Assembly (NCBI GenBank): GCA_023447335.1
Contig: JAEXOD010000133.1
Span: forward strand, 1-22,617
Length of the DNA stretch: 22,617 bases
Direction of reading: 5' to 3'
Origin: Bacteroidota bacterium
Lineage (GTDB): Bacteria > Bacteroidota > Ignavibacteria > Ignavibacteriales > Melioribacteraceae
Shown: in pieces, positions 15,326 through 22,617 of the stretch
How positions within the stretch are numbered: the first letter of the stretch is position 1
Layout of the letters: every line of letters begins with the position of its first letter
Translations under genes and position numbers: made by a program
Notes under the pieces: generated by a model
Seen by the model: only the letters and a program-made list of their open reading frames with translations
The model's database searches: none
Told to the model about the DNA's origin: nothing

Positions 15326-16624
15326 TTATGGTGTATTCCTATATATCATTCTTGGATATGGGATTGTTTCGCGAATATGTTCTAGACCGCAAATCCATGC
15401 AACAGTTCTTTCAACTCCTAAACCAAAACCGGAATGAGGAACAGACCCAAATCTGCGCAAATCTAAATACCATTCAAAATATTCTTGCGGTAAGTTATGT
15501 TCTTTAATTCTGCCTAAAAGTAAATCTAAATCATCTTCTCTTTGACTTCCGCCTATAATTTCCCCGTAACCTTCGGGTGCTAAAACATCTACCGCCAATG
15601 CAACTTTTTCATTATTGGGATCGCGTTTCATATAGAAAGCTTTTACTTCAGAAGGATATCTATGAACCATAACCGGTCTATCAAATTGACTTGAGATCGT
15701 AGTTTCATCGGGGGCACCAAAATCATTCCCCCACTCAAACTCTTGTCCTTTCTGCTTTAAAATTTCAACCGCTTCATCATAAGAAATTCGCGGGAAGGGA
15801 CGTTTAACCTTTTGCAATTTTTCTATATCTCTTTCTAAAACAATTAAATCATCCATTCTATCTTTTAAAACGCAATCAACTATATATTCCAAAAATTCTT
15901 CTGCTAAATCCATGTTATCATTTAAGTCATTAAATGCAACTTCAGGTTCAACCATCCAAAATTCAGTTAAATGTCTTCTTGTTTTTGATTTTTCTGCTCT
16001 AAAAGTTGGTCCAAATGTATAAACTTTACCTAAAGCCATAGCACTAGCTTCAGCATATAACTGACCGGATTGTGTTAAGTATGCCTTGCCTAAATCAAAA
16101 TATGGTGTTTCAAATAAAGTTGAAGTTCCTTCGCAGGCATTTGGAGTTATAATCGGACTATCTACTAATGTAAAACCTTTGTTGTCAAAAAAATCGCGAA
16201 TTGCTTTAATAATTCTGTGACGAATTCTTAGTATAGACGCTTGTCTTTTTGAGCGTAACCATAAATGACGATGATCCATTAAAAATTCAGGTCCATGTTC
16301 TTTTGGTGTTATAGGATATTCGCTTGATAAAGATATTAGTTTTACATTAGTTACATCTAGTTCATATCCACCGACAGATCTTGGTTCTGCTTTAACTTTA
16401 CCGGTTAAAGCAACCGAGGATTCTTGTGTTAAGCTTTCTGTTAAATTAAATATTTCTTCGCTAACGTTCCCTTTAAATACGATGCATTGTGCTAAACCTG
16501 TGCCGTCGCGTAAAATTAAAAATTTTACCTTTCCGCTTGAACGTTTATTATACAACCAACCTTGAAGAGTAACTTCTTCACCTACATATTTACTTAATTC
16601 ATTGATATAGTATTTTGAGCTCAT
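15326..16624 (-). CDS. asnS: Asparagine--tRNA ligase
   Basis: A 432-residue class II aminoacyl-tRNA synthetase that charges tRNA(Asn) with asparagine. An N-terminal OB-fold for anticodon binding (about 17-98) starts with VTLQGWLYNKRSSGKV. The catalytic domain follows, with motif 1 around FDNKGFTLVDSPIITP (146-161), the ACEGTSTLFE segment (163-172), motif 2 FRAEKSKTRRHLTEFWMVE (208-226) and motif 3 GFGLGVERTVAW (399-410). The C-terminal PYPRMIYRNTP is a standard ending of AsnRS and separates it from AspRS. Direct charging by AsnRS means this organism need not rely on transamidation for Asn-tRNA. It is the first gene of the nuo cluster; its stop lies 2 bases before nuoJ. The ATG at 16624 is the only in-frame choice that includes the full OB-fold. 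Confidence 0.96.
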   Translation of the reverse strand: MSSKYYINELSKYVGEEVTLQGWLYNKRSSGKVKFLILRDGTGLAQCIVFKGNVSEEIFNLTESLTQESSVALTGKVKAEPRSVGGYELDVTNVKLISLSSEYPITPKEHGPEFLMDHRHLWLRSKRQASILRIRHRIIKAIRDFFDNKGFTLVDSPIITPNACEGTSTLFETPYFDLGKAYLTQSGQLYAEASAMALGKVYTFGPTFRAEKSKTRRHLTEFWMVEPEVAFNDLNDNMDLAEEFLEYIVDCVLKDRMDDLIVLERDIEKLQKVKRPFPRISYDEAVEILKQKGQEFEWGNDFGAPDETTISSQFDRPVMVHRYPSEVKAFYMKRDPNNEKVALAVDVLAPEGYGEIIGGSQREDDLDLLLGRIKEHNLPQEYFEWYLDLRRFGSVPHSGFGLGVERTVAWICGLEHIRETIPYPRMIYRNTP

Positions 16625-16651
16625 AAGATTTCACTAATTTATTTTAAATCA

Positions 16652-16670
16652 CAAATATAAATACATTATA
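16652..16670 (-). promoter_or_regulatory. Possible promoter -10 region for the asnS-nuo cluster
   Basis: The 76-base gap before asnS is very AT-rich. On the minus strand it has a perfect TATAAT (16665-16670) and a TATATTTG (16652-16659). No good -35 box sits 16-18 bases upstream of either, so only the -10 similarity supports this, and AT content alone could produce it. Confidence 0.3.
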
Positions 16671-16700
16671 TAATAAAAAAAACACAAATCGTCTTTATTT

Positions 16701-18659
16701 CTACTTAACTAGAACCACTTTATCTGCTATAAGTCTTCCGTTTACATTACACACAACTAAATATATACCTGAAGCACAGGGATTATTATTAACATCATTT
16801 CCATCCCAAACAAATGTATTTTTCCCCTTTTGGCTAAGTCCGCTGTATAACCTTTTTACTTTTTTTCCCAAAATATCATAAATTTCTATTTCAACTTCTG
16901 TGTACCCAGAAAAAATGAATTCAATATTTGTGTAATCGTTAAATGGATTTGGATAGTTAACAATTTCATCATCTGATTTTTTTGCAGAATCATTATAAAT
17001 CTTTTTATTCAGTTCTATGGGTAAAAATCCTGATTTAAGTTTAAAAGTTCCATTTTCCGGTATTTTTTTTGTATTTCCGAATTCGTCAGTATAACTAAAG
17101 TAGAAATTAATTATGTTATTTGCATCAAAATTTGGAAGAGTTAACTCAAATAAATTTTGCTCCTTTAAACTCATCCCTATTCGTGAACACTCTTCATTTA
17201 AACAATACTCAAAAGTAACATTACTTATATTATTGCTATCAAACATTTTAGTTAAAATATATTTATCATTTTCTCTACGAATATTAGGATAACTTATTGC
17301 ATAATAAGCATCTATCAATCCATAACCTATATCATTATTCGGAGATTTTACGTTTTTACCAGATTCAATTATAATATTACGAACTTGTTCGTTTGTAAGG
17401 TAATTGTACTTTGATAATAATAGCGAAGCAACGCCGGCAACTATTGGTGCGGCAGAAGAAGTGCCTGAAGCAGTTCTGTATGAATTTGAATATGCATCAG
17501 CCCCTATCACTCCTACTCCCATAGCGGTAACTTCCGGTTTAATTCTACCATCATATGTAGGTCCTCTTGAACTAAATGATGCTATTATATTATCAGAATT
17601 TACTGCTCCCACAGCAATAATATTAAATCCGTCTGCTGGTGCAGTAATATATCGCCATGTATAATTACCTTCATTTCCTGCAGATGTAACGGTAATAACC
17701 CCTTTAGAATAAGCAATCTCGGCTGCTTTTGTACATATGGATGTTTTGCCGTTCATATCAGAATAGCTATAAGAAAAATCATCAAATTCATTATAGCCAA
17801 GCGAGGATGTAACAATATCTACTCCTAAATTTTCCATCCACTGCAAAGCTGCAGCATAATTATCTTCTTCTAATCTAGTCTCTGTTCTAATATCTTCAGT
17901 CTTTCCTAGTATTACACTACTTTCGAATGCAGCACCTATAAGTGAACCTTCTTTATAACCGCTTACAATTGACAAGCAATATGTACCATGGCTACTTTGA
18001 GACGGATCATCTCCGCTTTGATTAGCTGTGTTATAGTCATTAAAGACAAAATCTTTCTCGCCGATAACATTAATGTTTTTTAAGGCATCGTGGTTTTTCC
18101 ATTCAAAACCGGAATCTAATACTCCGATAATAATACCTTTACCGGTAATATTTAAATCATGCACTTTAGGAATGTTTGATAATTCGTTTTGAAGTAGCGA
18201 AGCACCGTAATTCCTTGTATAATAAGATTTTGGTAATGAAAACTGATTTATAGGTAAGTCGATTTTTTCTTTTTTATAGCTAATAGTTTTTACTTTTTCA
18301 ATTTTTTCGACAAAAGCAAAACTCTTTATTTTATTTAATTGTTCGTCTGTTAGTTTACAAGAGATGGAATTAAACCAATCCAAAACATGAATTATCTCAA
18401 CATCAAGTGTTCGTATTTCTGCTATATAATTTTTACTTACCGGCAAATCTTCATATGTTAGAAAATCATTTTCGTTTGAGACTTTTAGCCTTCTATTTAT
18501 ACATTTTTCAGATAATTTTGATAAGACAGAATTATATTCCAAAGAGTTTTTTAATAAAACGTCTTCTCCTTTATCCTTAAAGTAAATAAAATATTTATCC
18601 CCATTATCGGCAAATAAGGATACGTAAATGAGACATATTAACAAAAAATATTTAACCAA
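16701..18659 (-). CDS. Secreted subtilisin-like (S8) protease with type IX secretion C-terminal domain
   Basis: A 652-residue exported protease. A signal peptide (1-17, VKYFLLICLIYVSLFA then D) is followed by a likely inhibitory propeptide (about 20-130). The S8 catalytic domain (about 150-460) has D182 in GVLDSGFE, H224 in SSHGTYC, the oxyanion asparagine N329 in SAGNEGNY and the nucleophile S401 in SGTSSAAP. A linker domain (465-560) comes next, and residues 565-652 form a T9SS type A sorting domain with NYPNPFN, YDILGKKV, a WDGND turn and ASGIYLVV. It would pass the inner membrane by Sec and the outer membrane by type IX secretion. The start is TTG: the frame is open only back to the lepB stop at 18684, contains no ATG or GTG, and GGGAG sits 8 bases before the TTG. 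The gene is 24 bases after lepB and probably shares its message. Confidence 0.9.
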   Translation of the reverse strand: MVKYFLLICLIYVSLFADNGDKYFIYFKDKGEDVLLKNSLEYNSVLSKLSEKCINRRLKVSNENDFLTYEDLPVSKNYIAEIRTLDVEIIHVLDWFNSISCKLTDEQLNKIKSFAFVEKIEKVKTISYKKEKIDLPINQFSLPKSYYTRNYGASLLQNELSNIPKVHDLNITGKGIIIGVLDSGFEWKNHDALKNINVIGEKDFVFNDYNTANQSGDDPSQSSHGTYCLSIVSGYKEGSLIGAAFESSVILGKTEDIRTETRLEEDNYAAALQWMENLGVDIVTSSLGYNEFDDFSYSYSDMNGKTSICTKAAEIAYSKGVITVTSAGNEGNYTWRYITAPADGFNIIAVGAVNSDNIIASFSSRGPTYDGRIKPEVTAMGVGVIGADAYSNSYRTASGTSSAAPIVAGVASLLLSKYNYLTNEQVRNIIIESGKNVKSPNNDIGYGLIDAYYAISYPNIRRENDKYILTKMFDSNNISNVTFEYCLNEECSRIGMSLKEQNLFELTLPNFDANNIINFYFSYTDEFGNTKKIPENGTFKLKSGFLPIELNKKIYNDSAKKSDDEIVNYPNPFNDYTNIEFIFSGYTEVEIEIYDILGKKVKRLYSGLSQKGKNTFVWDGNDVNNNPCASGIYLVVCNVNGRLIADKVVLVK

Positions 18660-18683
18660 ATTATCCGCTCCCGGGGATACTTG

Positions 18684-19601
18684 TTAATGCACTATTTTAG
18701 CCAATCTGTTTAGTCTTACTGAAGATAATAAATCAAAAATATTTGAAAACGGAATTGCAGGATCCCACGACCAATAAATCATCCAAGCCTGACCAAGTAT
18801 TTTTTCTCTAGGAACAAATCCCCAAAAACGACTATCTGCACTATTATCGCGGTTATCGCCCATCATAAAAAAGAAATCTTGTTTAATTGTGTATTCAGAG
18901 ATCGTTTTACCTTCAATTTTAATTTCTTCTCCTTCAACCGTCACTACTCTTTTACCATACTCTCTATCAATAATATTCCTATAAATTTCAATATTACTTC
19001 TATTTAATTTTACTTTATCCCCTTTTTTTGGAATTGAAATAGGTCCATAATTATCTTCATTCCACTCACAACCATAAGGAAATATGGCAGGATTCGGAAT
19101 TCCTTTTGGGATAGGCATTTGATTACTATACTGAATAAAATGAGGACGTTTTATTTCCTTTCCGTTTATATAGACGACTTTGTCGACAATGCTAATAGTC
19201 TCACCCGGCAATCCGACTAATCTTTTAACATAATTATTTATTACCGTAGGTTTTAATTCATCTCTATCACCGGGATATTCAAAAACGACTATATCATACC
19301 TTTCGGGTTCACCTAACGCTGGTAATTGAAAGTAAGGCAAAGTTATATCTGTAAACGGGATATTTCGAGGAGAAGATGACCCATAGATAAATTTATTTAC
19401 AAACAAAAAGTCACCGATAAGAATTGTTTTTTCCATAGAACCGGTGGGAACACGTGAAGTCTCAATTAAAAAAGACTTAATTAACAATGCTGCAACTGCT
19501 GCAAATAATAAATTCTTAAAAAATTCTAAAGTCTTGTCTTTAAAAGTCTTTGGTTTATCTTTAATATTTTTGTTGTTATTATTTTTCTTAAATAATGACA
19601 T
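18684..19601 (-). CDS. lepB: Signal peptidase I
   Basis: A 305-residue inner-membrane serine protease that removes signal peptides from proteins exported by Sec or Tat. A basic N-terminus (about 1-30) leads into one membrane helix (31-46). Box B is RVPTGSM with the catalytic serine S55; the general-base lysine is K126 in NYVKRLVGLPGE. Further signatures are YDIVVFEYP (102-110) and MGDNRDNSADSRFWG (247-261). A large insertion (about 140-240) between the lysine box and the last box makes it longer than many Gram-positive forms and similar to the E. coli size class. It lies 58 bases after lepA, the same order as E. coli lepA-lepB, and just before a protease whose signal peptide it would cleave. 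Start: ATG at 19601. Confidence 0.95.
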   Translation of the reverse strand: MSLFKKNNNNKNIKDKPKTFKDKTLEFFKNLLFAAVAALLIKSFLIETSRVPTGSMEKTILIGDFLFVNKFIYGSSSPRNIPFTDITLPYFQLPALGEPERYDIVVFEYPGDRDELKPTVINNYVKRLVGLPGETISIVDKVVYINGKEIKRPHFIQYSNQMPIPKGIPNPAIFPYGCEWNEDNYGPISIPKKGDKVKLNRSNIEIYRNIIDREYGKRVVTVEGEEIKIEGKTISEYTIKQDFFFMMGDNRDNSADSRFWGFVPREKILGQAWMIYWSWDPAIPFSNIFDLLSSVRLNRLAKIVH

Positions 19602-19659
19602 AATTGTTCCGGATTATTAAACGTTAAATTGTAAATATCTAAAAATGTTCCGTTAATAT

Positions 19660-21453
19660 TTAGTCTTCAATTTGAAGTACGGCTAAAAAGGCTTCTTGAG
19701 GTATTTCTACGTTACCTACCTGTTTCATCCTTTTTTTACCTTCTTTTTGTTTTTCAAGTAGTTTTCTCTTTCTAGTTATATCACCACCGTAGCATTTTGC
19801 TAACACATTTTTTCTTAAAGCTTTAATATTTGTTCGTGCAATAACTTTTGAACCGATTGAAGCCTGAACCGCTATCTCAAACATTTGTCTTGGTATTAAA
19901 TCTTTGAGCTTTGTAGTTACTTTTCTTCCCCACTCAAAAGCTTTTTTACTATGAACAATTATAGATAAAGCATCTACTTTTTCACCGTTAAGCATAATAT
20001 CAAGCTTAATTAAATCACTCTCTCTATATCCGATAAATTCATAATCTAATGAGGCATACCCTCTAGAAATAGATTTCAATTTATCAAAAAAATCAAAAAT
20101 TATTTCAGAAAGAGGAAATTCATAGGCTATATCAGCTCTTGTAGGGTCAATATAAGTGGTGTTTTTATAGACACCTCTTTTTTCCATAGAAAGTTTCATA
20201 ATTGCTCCTAAATATTCGCTAGGAGTAACTATTTGTGCTCGAACATAGGGCTCTTCAACTCTTTGTATATCGCCTGCTACTGGCATATCTGCTGGATTAT
20301 CTACTACAACAAGCTCACCGGTCTTTAGGTAAACATGGTATTCAACGTTCGGTAAAGTTGTAACTATCGATTGATTATACTCTCTTTCTAATCTTTCCTG
20401 AACAATTTCCATATGAAGCATACCTAAAAAACCACATCTAAAGCCAAATCCTAAAGCGGCACTCGTTTCAGGTATATATGATAAAGCTGAATCATTTAGC
20501 CTAAATTTATCTAAAGCATCTCTTAAATCTTCAAAGTCGTCAGAGTTAGTCGGGTATAATCCGCTATAAACCATCGGTTTAATATCCTTATAACCGGGTA
20601 AAGGCTCAGGAGCACCGTTTTTAGTATGGGTTACAGTATCACCAACTTTTGTATCGTGTACATCCTTAATGCTTGCAATCAAATATCCTACATTACCCGC
20701 CGAAAGTTCTTTCCCTTTTATTCTATTTAATCCTAAGGTACCAATTTCTTCAGCTAAATAATTTTTGTCGTTAACAAAAAATGTAATCATATCTTTTTCT
20801 TTTAAAGTACCGTTAAAAATACGAATAAAAGCAATTGCACCTCTATATGCATCGAAAACGGAATCAAAAATTAAGGCTTGTAAAGGAGCATTAGGATCAC
20901 CTTTTGGCGGCGGTATTTTATTAACAATAGTTTCTAAAATTGCTTCAAAACCGATTTTTGCTTTTGCACTTGATAATAATATTTCATCTTCTTTACAACC
21001 AATTAAATCGATAATTTGATGTTTAACTGCATCAACCATCGCACTCGGAAGATCAATTTTATTAATAACCGGAATTATTTCTAAACCGGCATCAATCGCC
21101 ATATAAAGATTACTAATAGTTTGTGCTTCAACACCTTGTGCTGCATCTACAACAAGTATTGCACCTTCGCAAGCTGCTAAAGAACGACTAACTTCGTATG
21201 TAAAGTCAACATGCCCCGGTGTGTCTATCAAATTCAATGTATAATCTTTACCGTCATTAGCATGATATTTCATTTGTATAGCATGACTTTTAATTGTGAT
21301 GCCTCTTTCACGCTCTAGATCAAGATTATCTAATAGCTGTGCTTTTGCTTCCCTGGCTGTAATTGTATTGGTTTTTTCTAAAAGGCAATCCGCAATTGTG
21401 GATTTGCCATGGTCTATGTGTGCAATAATGCAAAAATTACGTATGTTTTCCAT
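19660..21453 (-). CDS. lepA: Elongation factor 4 (LepA), ribosome back-translocating GTPase
   Basis: A 597-residue translational GTPase. All five G motifs are present: AHIDHGKST (11-19), GITIK (51-55), DTPGH (77-81), NKID (131-134) and SAK (162-164). The remainder follows EF4, with EF-G-like domains II, III and V and the LepA-specific C-terminal domain with RRKLLEKQKEGKK-like basic residues (about 570-582) and the closing VPQEAF-type segment (PQEAFLAVL). Length matches the usual 595-610 residues. EF4 binds stalled or mistranslocated ribosomes, and its loss is often mild in the laboratory. It is the first gene of a lepA-lepB-protease unit and has a sigma70-like promoter directly upstream. The ATG at 21453 gives the conserved MENIRNFCIIAHIDHG start. 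Confidence 0.97.
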   Translation of the reverse strand: MENIRNFCIIAHIDHGKSTIADCLLEKTNTITAREAKAQLLDNLDLERERGITIKSHAIQMKYHANDGKDYTLNLIDTPGHVDFTYEVSRSLAACEGAILVVDAAQGVEAQTISNLYMAIDAGLEIIPVINKIDLPSAMVDAVKHQIIDLIGCKEDEILLSSAKAKIGFEAILETIVNKIPPPKGDPNAPLQALIFDSVFDAYRGAIAFIRIFNGTLKEKDMITFFVNDKNYLAEEIGTLGLNRIKGKELSAGNVGYLIASIKDVHDTKVGDTVTHTKNGAPEPLPGYKDIKPMVYSGLYPTNSDDFEDLRDALDKFRLNDSALSYIPETSAALGFGFRCGFLGMLHMEIVQERLEREYNQSIVTTLPNVEYHVYLKTGELVVVDNPADMPVAGDIQRVEEPYVRAQIVTPSEYLGAIMKLSMEKRGVYKNTTYIDPTRADIAYEFPLSEIIFDFFDKLKSISRGYASLDYEFIGYRESDLIKLDIMLNGEKVDALSIIVHSKKAFEWGRKVTTKLKDLIPRQMFEIAVQASIGSKVIARTNIKALRKNVLAKCYGGDITRKRKLLEKQKEGKKRMKQVGNVEIPQEAFLAVLQIED

Positions 21454-21479
21454 TAATATCTTTATTTTTTTAGCTTGGT

Positions 21480-21508
21480 AATATAACTATAAGTTACGTA
21501 AATTTCAA
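21480..21508 (-). promoter_or_regulatory. Sigma70-like promoter for lepA-lepB-protease unit
   Basis: On the minus strand TTGAAA (21503-21508) and TATATT (21480-21485) are separated by 17 bases, each with five of six consensus matches. The start of transcription would be near 21473, about 20 bases before the lepA ATG. It lies in the 130-base divergent gap shared with the plus-strand phosphoesterase gene. Confidence 0.6.
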
Positions 21509-21583
21509 TTATTAGAATTTTTATCTTGAATAATTCCCTTTTTTAAAGCATTTTTACATATTAAATAATTATAGTTGTCTAAT

Positions 21584-22617
21584 ATGAGAAAAATTCTTCT
21601 TGCTTTAATATTTGTTTTTATCGGAATAACTGAAGCTCAACAGTACAAATTTGCTTGGATTACAGATTGCCACATTGGTGCAGGAAATGCTGATAATGAA
21701 CTTGATTCGGTTGTTACAATAATAAATTATATGTCTGAAATCAATTTTACTATTGTTTCAGGCGATATCACGGAAAAAGGGAAAAATAACGAATTAGACA
21801 AAGTGAAATCAATTTTGGATAAATTAAAAAAACCATACTATATTATTCCCGGCAATCATGACACTAAATGGAGCGAAAGCGGTACTCTTAAATTTTTGGA
21901 ATTGTGGAAGGATGATAAATTTTATTTTGAGTTTAATAACACAGTTTTTATCGGATTGAATTCTGGCATTATATGGAGAGGAGGCGGCGGTCATTTTACG
22001 CCTGAAAATATTTCTTGGTTAGAAACTAAATTAAATAAAATTGCTAAAGGTAAAGAAATAATATTTGTTACGCACCATCAATTAGATAATGAAATTGATA
22101 ATTGGTATAAAGTTTATAATCTATTATACGATAAAGATGTAAAAGTAGTTCTCTGTGGTCACGGACACGTTGCTAAACAATATGACTTTAACGGATTGAA
22201 CGGAGTTATGGGTCGTGCCTCAATTAGTGATAAAAAAGAGAGTTTTGGTTTTAATTTAGTCGAAAATAGACCGGATTCCCTTTTGTTTTATTCAGTTTCA
22301 AGAGATTCGATTCCCAAATATTTTACAGGAATTGATAAAACTCTAAAACTATCTTTAACAAAAGTAGATAGTAGCGACTTTTTAAATTATACCGCAAATA
22401 TTTTACACAAGAAAAACTTAAAAACAACATATTCTGCTGCACCAATTACCTACAATAATTGTATTTACACCACTTCTTTTAATGGTATTTTAACTTGTTT
22501 TGATTCAACACTAAATAAAATTTGGCAATTTGATCTTTACAGTAAATCAGTTTCTACACCTATTGTTGCGGACGGAATTTTGGCAGCTGCAACGTTATCG
22601 GGTGATCTGTATACACT
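21584..22617 (+). CDS. Exported calcineurin-like metallophosphoesterase with C-terminal beta-propeller (cut by window edge)
   Basis: An open frame from ATG at 21584 stays open to the window end (344 codons seen). A signal peptide (1-18, KILLALIFVFIGITEA then Q) is followed by a metallophosphoesterase domain (about 20-235) with the full metal-ligand set: D28 and H30 in DCHIG, D61 in SGDITEKG, N91 and H92 in GNHD, H164/H165 in THHQ, and H193/H195 in GHGH. A spacer follows, then from about 283 short repeats such as SAAPITYNNCIYTTSFNG and STPIVADGILAAATLSGD, the pattern of PQQ-type (BamB-like) beta-propeller blades. Enzymes with this metal site hydrolyse phosphoesters; the substrate cannot be read. 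It is the only plus-strand gene and diverges from lepA. No clear Shine-Dalgarno site precedes the ATG. The remaining blades, and possibly a sorting domain, lie beyond the right edge. Confidence 0.85.
   Translation, partial: MRKILLALIFVFIGITEAQQYKFAWITDCHIGAGNADNELDSVVTIINYMSEINFTIVSGDITEKGKNNELDKVKSILDKLKKPYYIIPGNHDTKWSESGTLKFLELWKDDKFYFEFNNTVFIGLNSGIIWRGGGGHFTPENISWLETKLNKIAKGKEIIFVTHHQLDNEIDNWYKVYNLLYDKDVKVVLCGHGHVAKQYDFNGLNGVMGRASISDKKESFGFNLVENRPDSLLFYSVSRDSIPKYFTGIDKTLKLSLTKVDSSDFLNYTANILHKKNLKTTYSAAPITYNNCIYTTSFNGILTCFDSTLNKIWQFDLYSKSVSTPIVADGILAAATLSGDLYT

Noticed and set aside
17404..17664. Plus-strand frame of 86 codons inside the subtilase gene
   Set aside because: It is antisense to the catalytic domain of a well-supported protease and has no recognisable motif or start context.
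20765..21481. Plus-strand frames of 84 and 61 codons over lepA
   Set aside because: Both are antisense to highly conserved GTPase domains and show no independent coding evidence.
1..22617. CRISPR arrays, insertion sequences, tRNA/rRNA genes, phage or defence genes
   Set aside because: No repeat-spacer pattern, transposase, tRNA cloverleaf or defence-type protein was seen; nearly all bases fall within identified housekeeping or envelope genes.

Overview
The window is AT-rich bacterial DNA (standard code) that reads like a chromosomal core region of a member of the Bacteroidota/Chlorobiota/Ignavibacteria-Kapabacteria side of the FCB group. The clues are a subtilase with a type IX secretion (T9SS) C-terminal sorting domain, a TonB energy transducer, leucine dehydrogenase, many weak or absent Shine-Dalgarno sites, and a complex I locus with embedded NhaD-like antiporters, an arrangement I recall for Rhodothermus marinus. 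The promoters I can pick out are sigma70-like (TTGAnn-N17-TAnnnT), not the Bacteroidetes-type TAnnTTTG, which leans towards an early-branching FCB lineage. This placement is inference only; no rRNA or marker gene allows a firm identification.

Layout: all genes except the last lie on the minus strand, so they read from right to left. At the right edge (21584 to the end) is the 5' part of a plus-strand gene for an exported calcineurin-like phosphoesterase that runs into a beta-propeller. It diverges from lepA (EF4), which is followed by lepB (signal peptidase I) and a T9SS-type subtilisin-like protease that starts with TTG. Next comes a tight block of ten genes from 16624 down to 4796: asnS, nuoJ, nuoK, nuoL, nuoM, two tandem NhaD/CitMHS-like antiporter genes, nuoN, a bifunctional NAD(P)HX repair enzyme (nnr) and a VanZ-like membrane protein. 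Gaps in this block are 2 to 22 bases, with one 4-base overlap. tonB follows with its own promoter and a C(UUCG)G hairpin terminator. After it come a TetR regulator, a FecE/BtuD-type ABC ATPase, a DUF218 (SanA/YdcF-like) membrane protein and leucine dehydrogenase, closed by a strong hairpin terminator. The left edge holds the 5' end of nusB.

How the genes fit together: the centre encodes the proton-pumping membrane arm of respiratory complex I (J, K, L, M, N), while A to I are not in the window, so the complex I genes are split. The two embedded antiporters would exchange Na+ and H+ across the membrane that complex I energises, and Nnr repairs damaged NAD(P)H, the substrate of complex I. LepB and the T9SS protease are both linked to export through the Sec pathway.

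There are no tRNA or rRNA genes, insertion sequences, CRISPR arrays or phage genes, and no gene-free stretch over 300 bases (the longest is about 160 bases, at 193-351). The most unusual signal is the tandem antiporter pair inside the nuo genes. I see no defence system or other clearly undescribed system.
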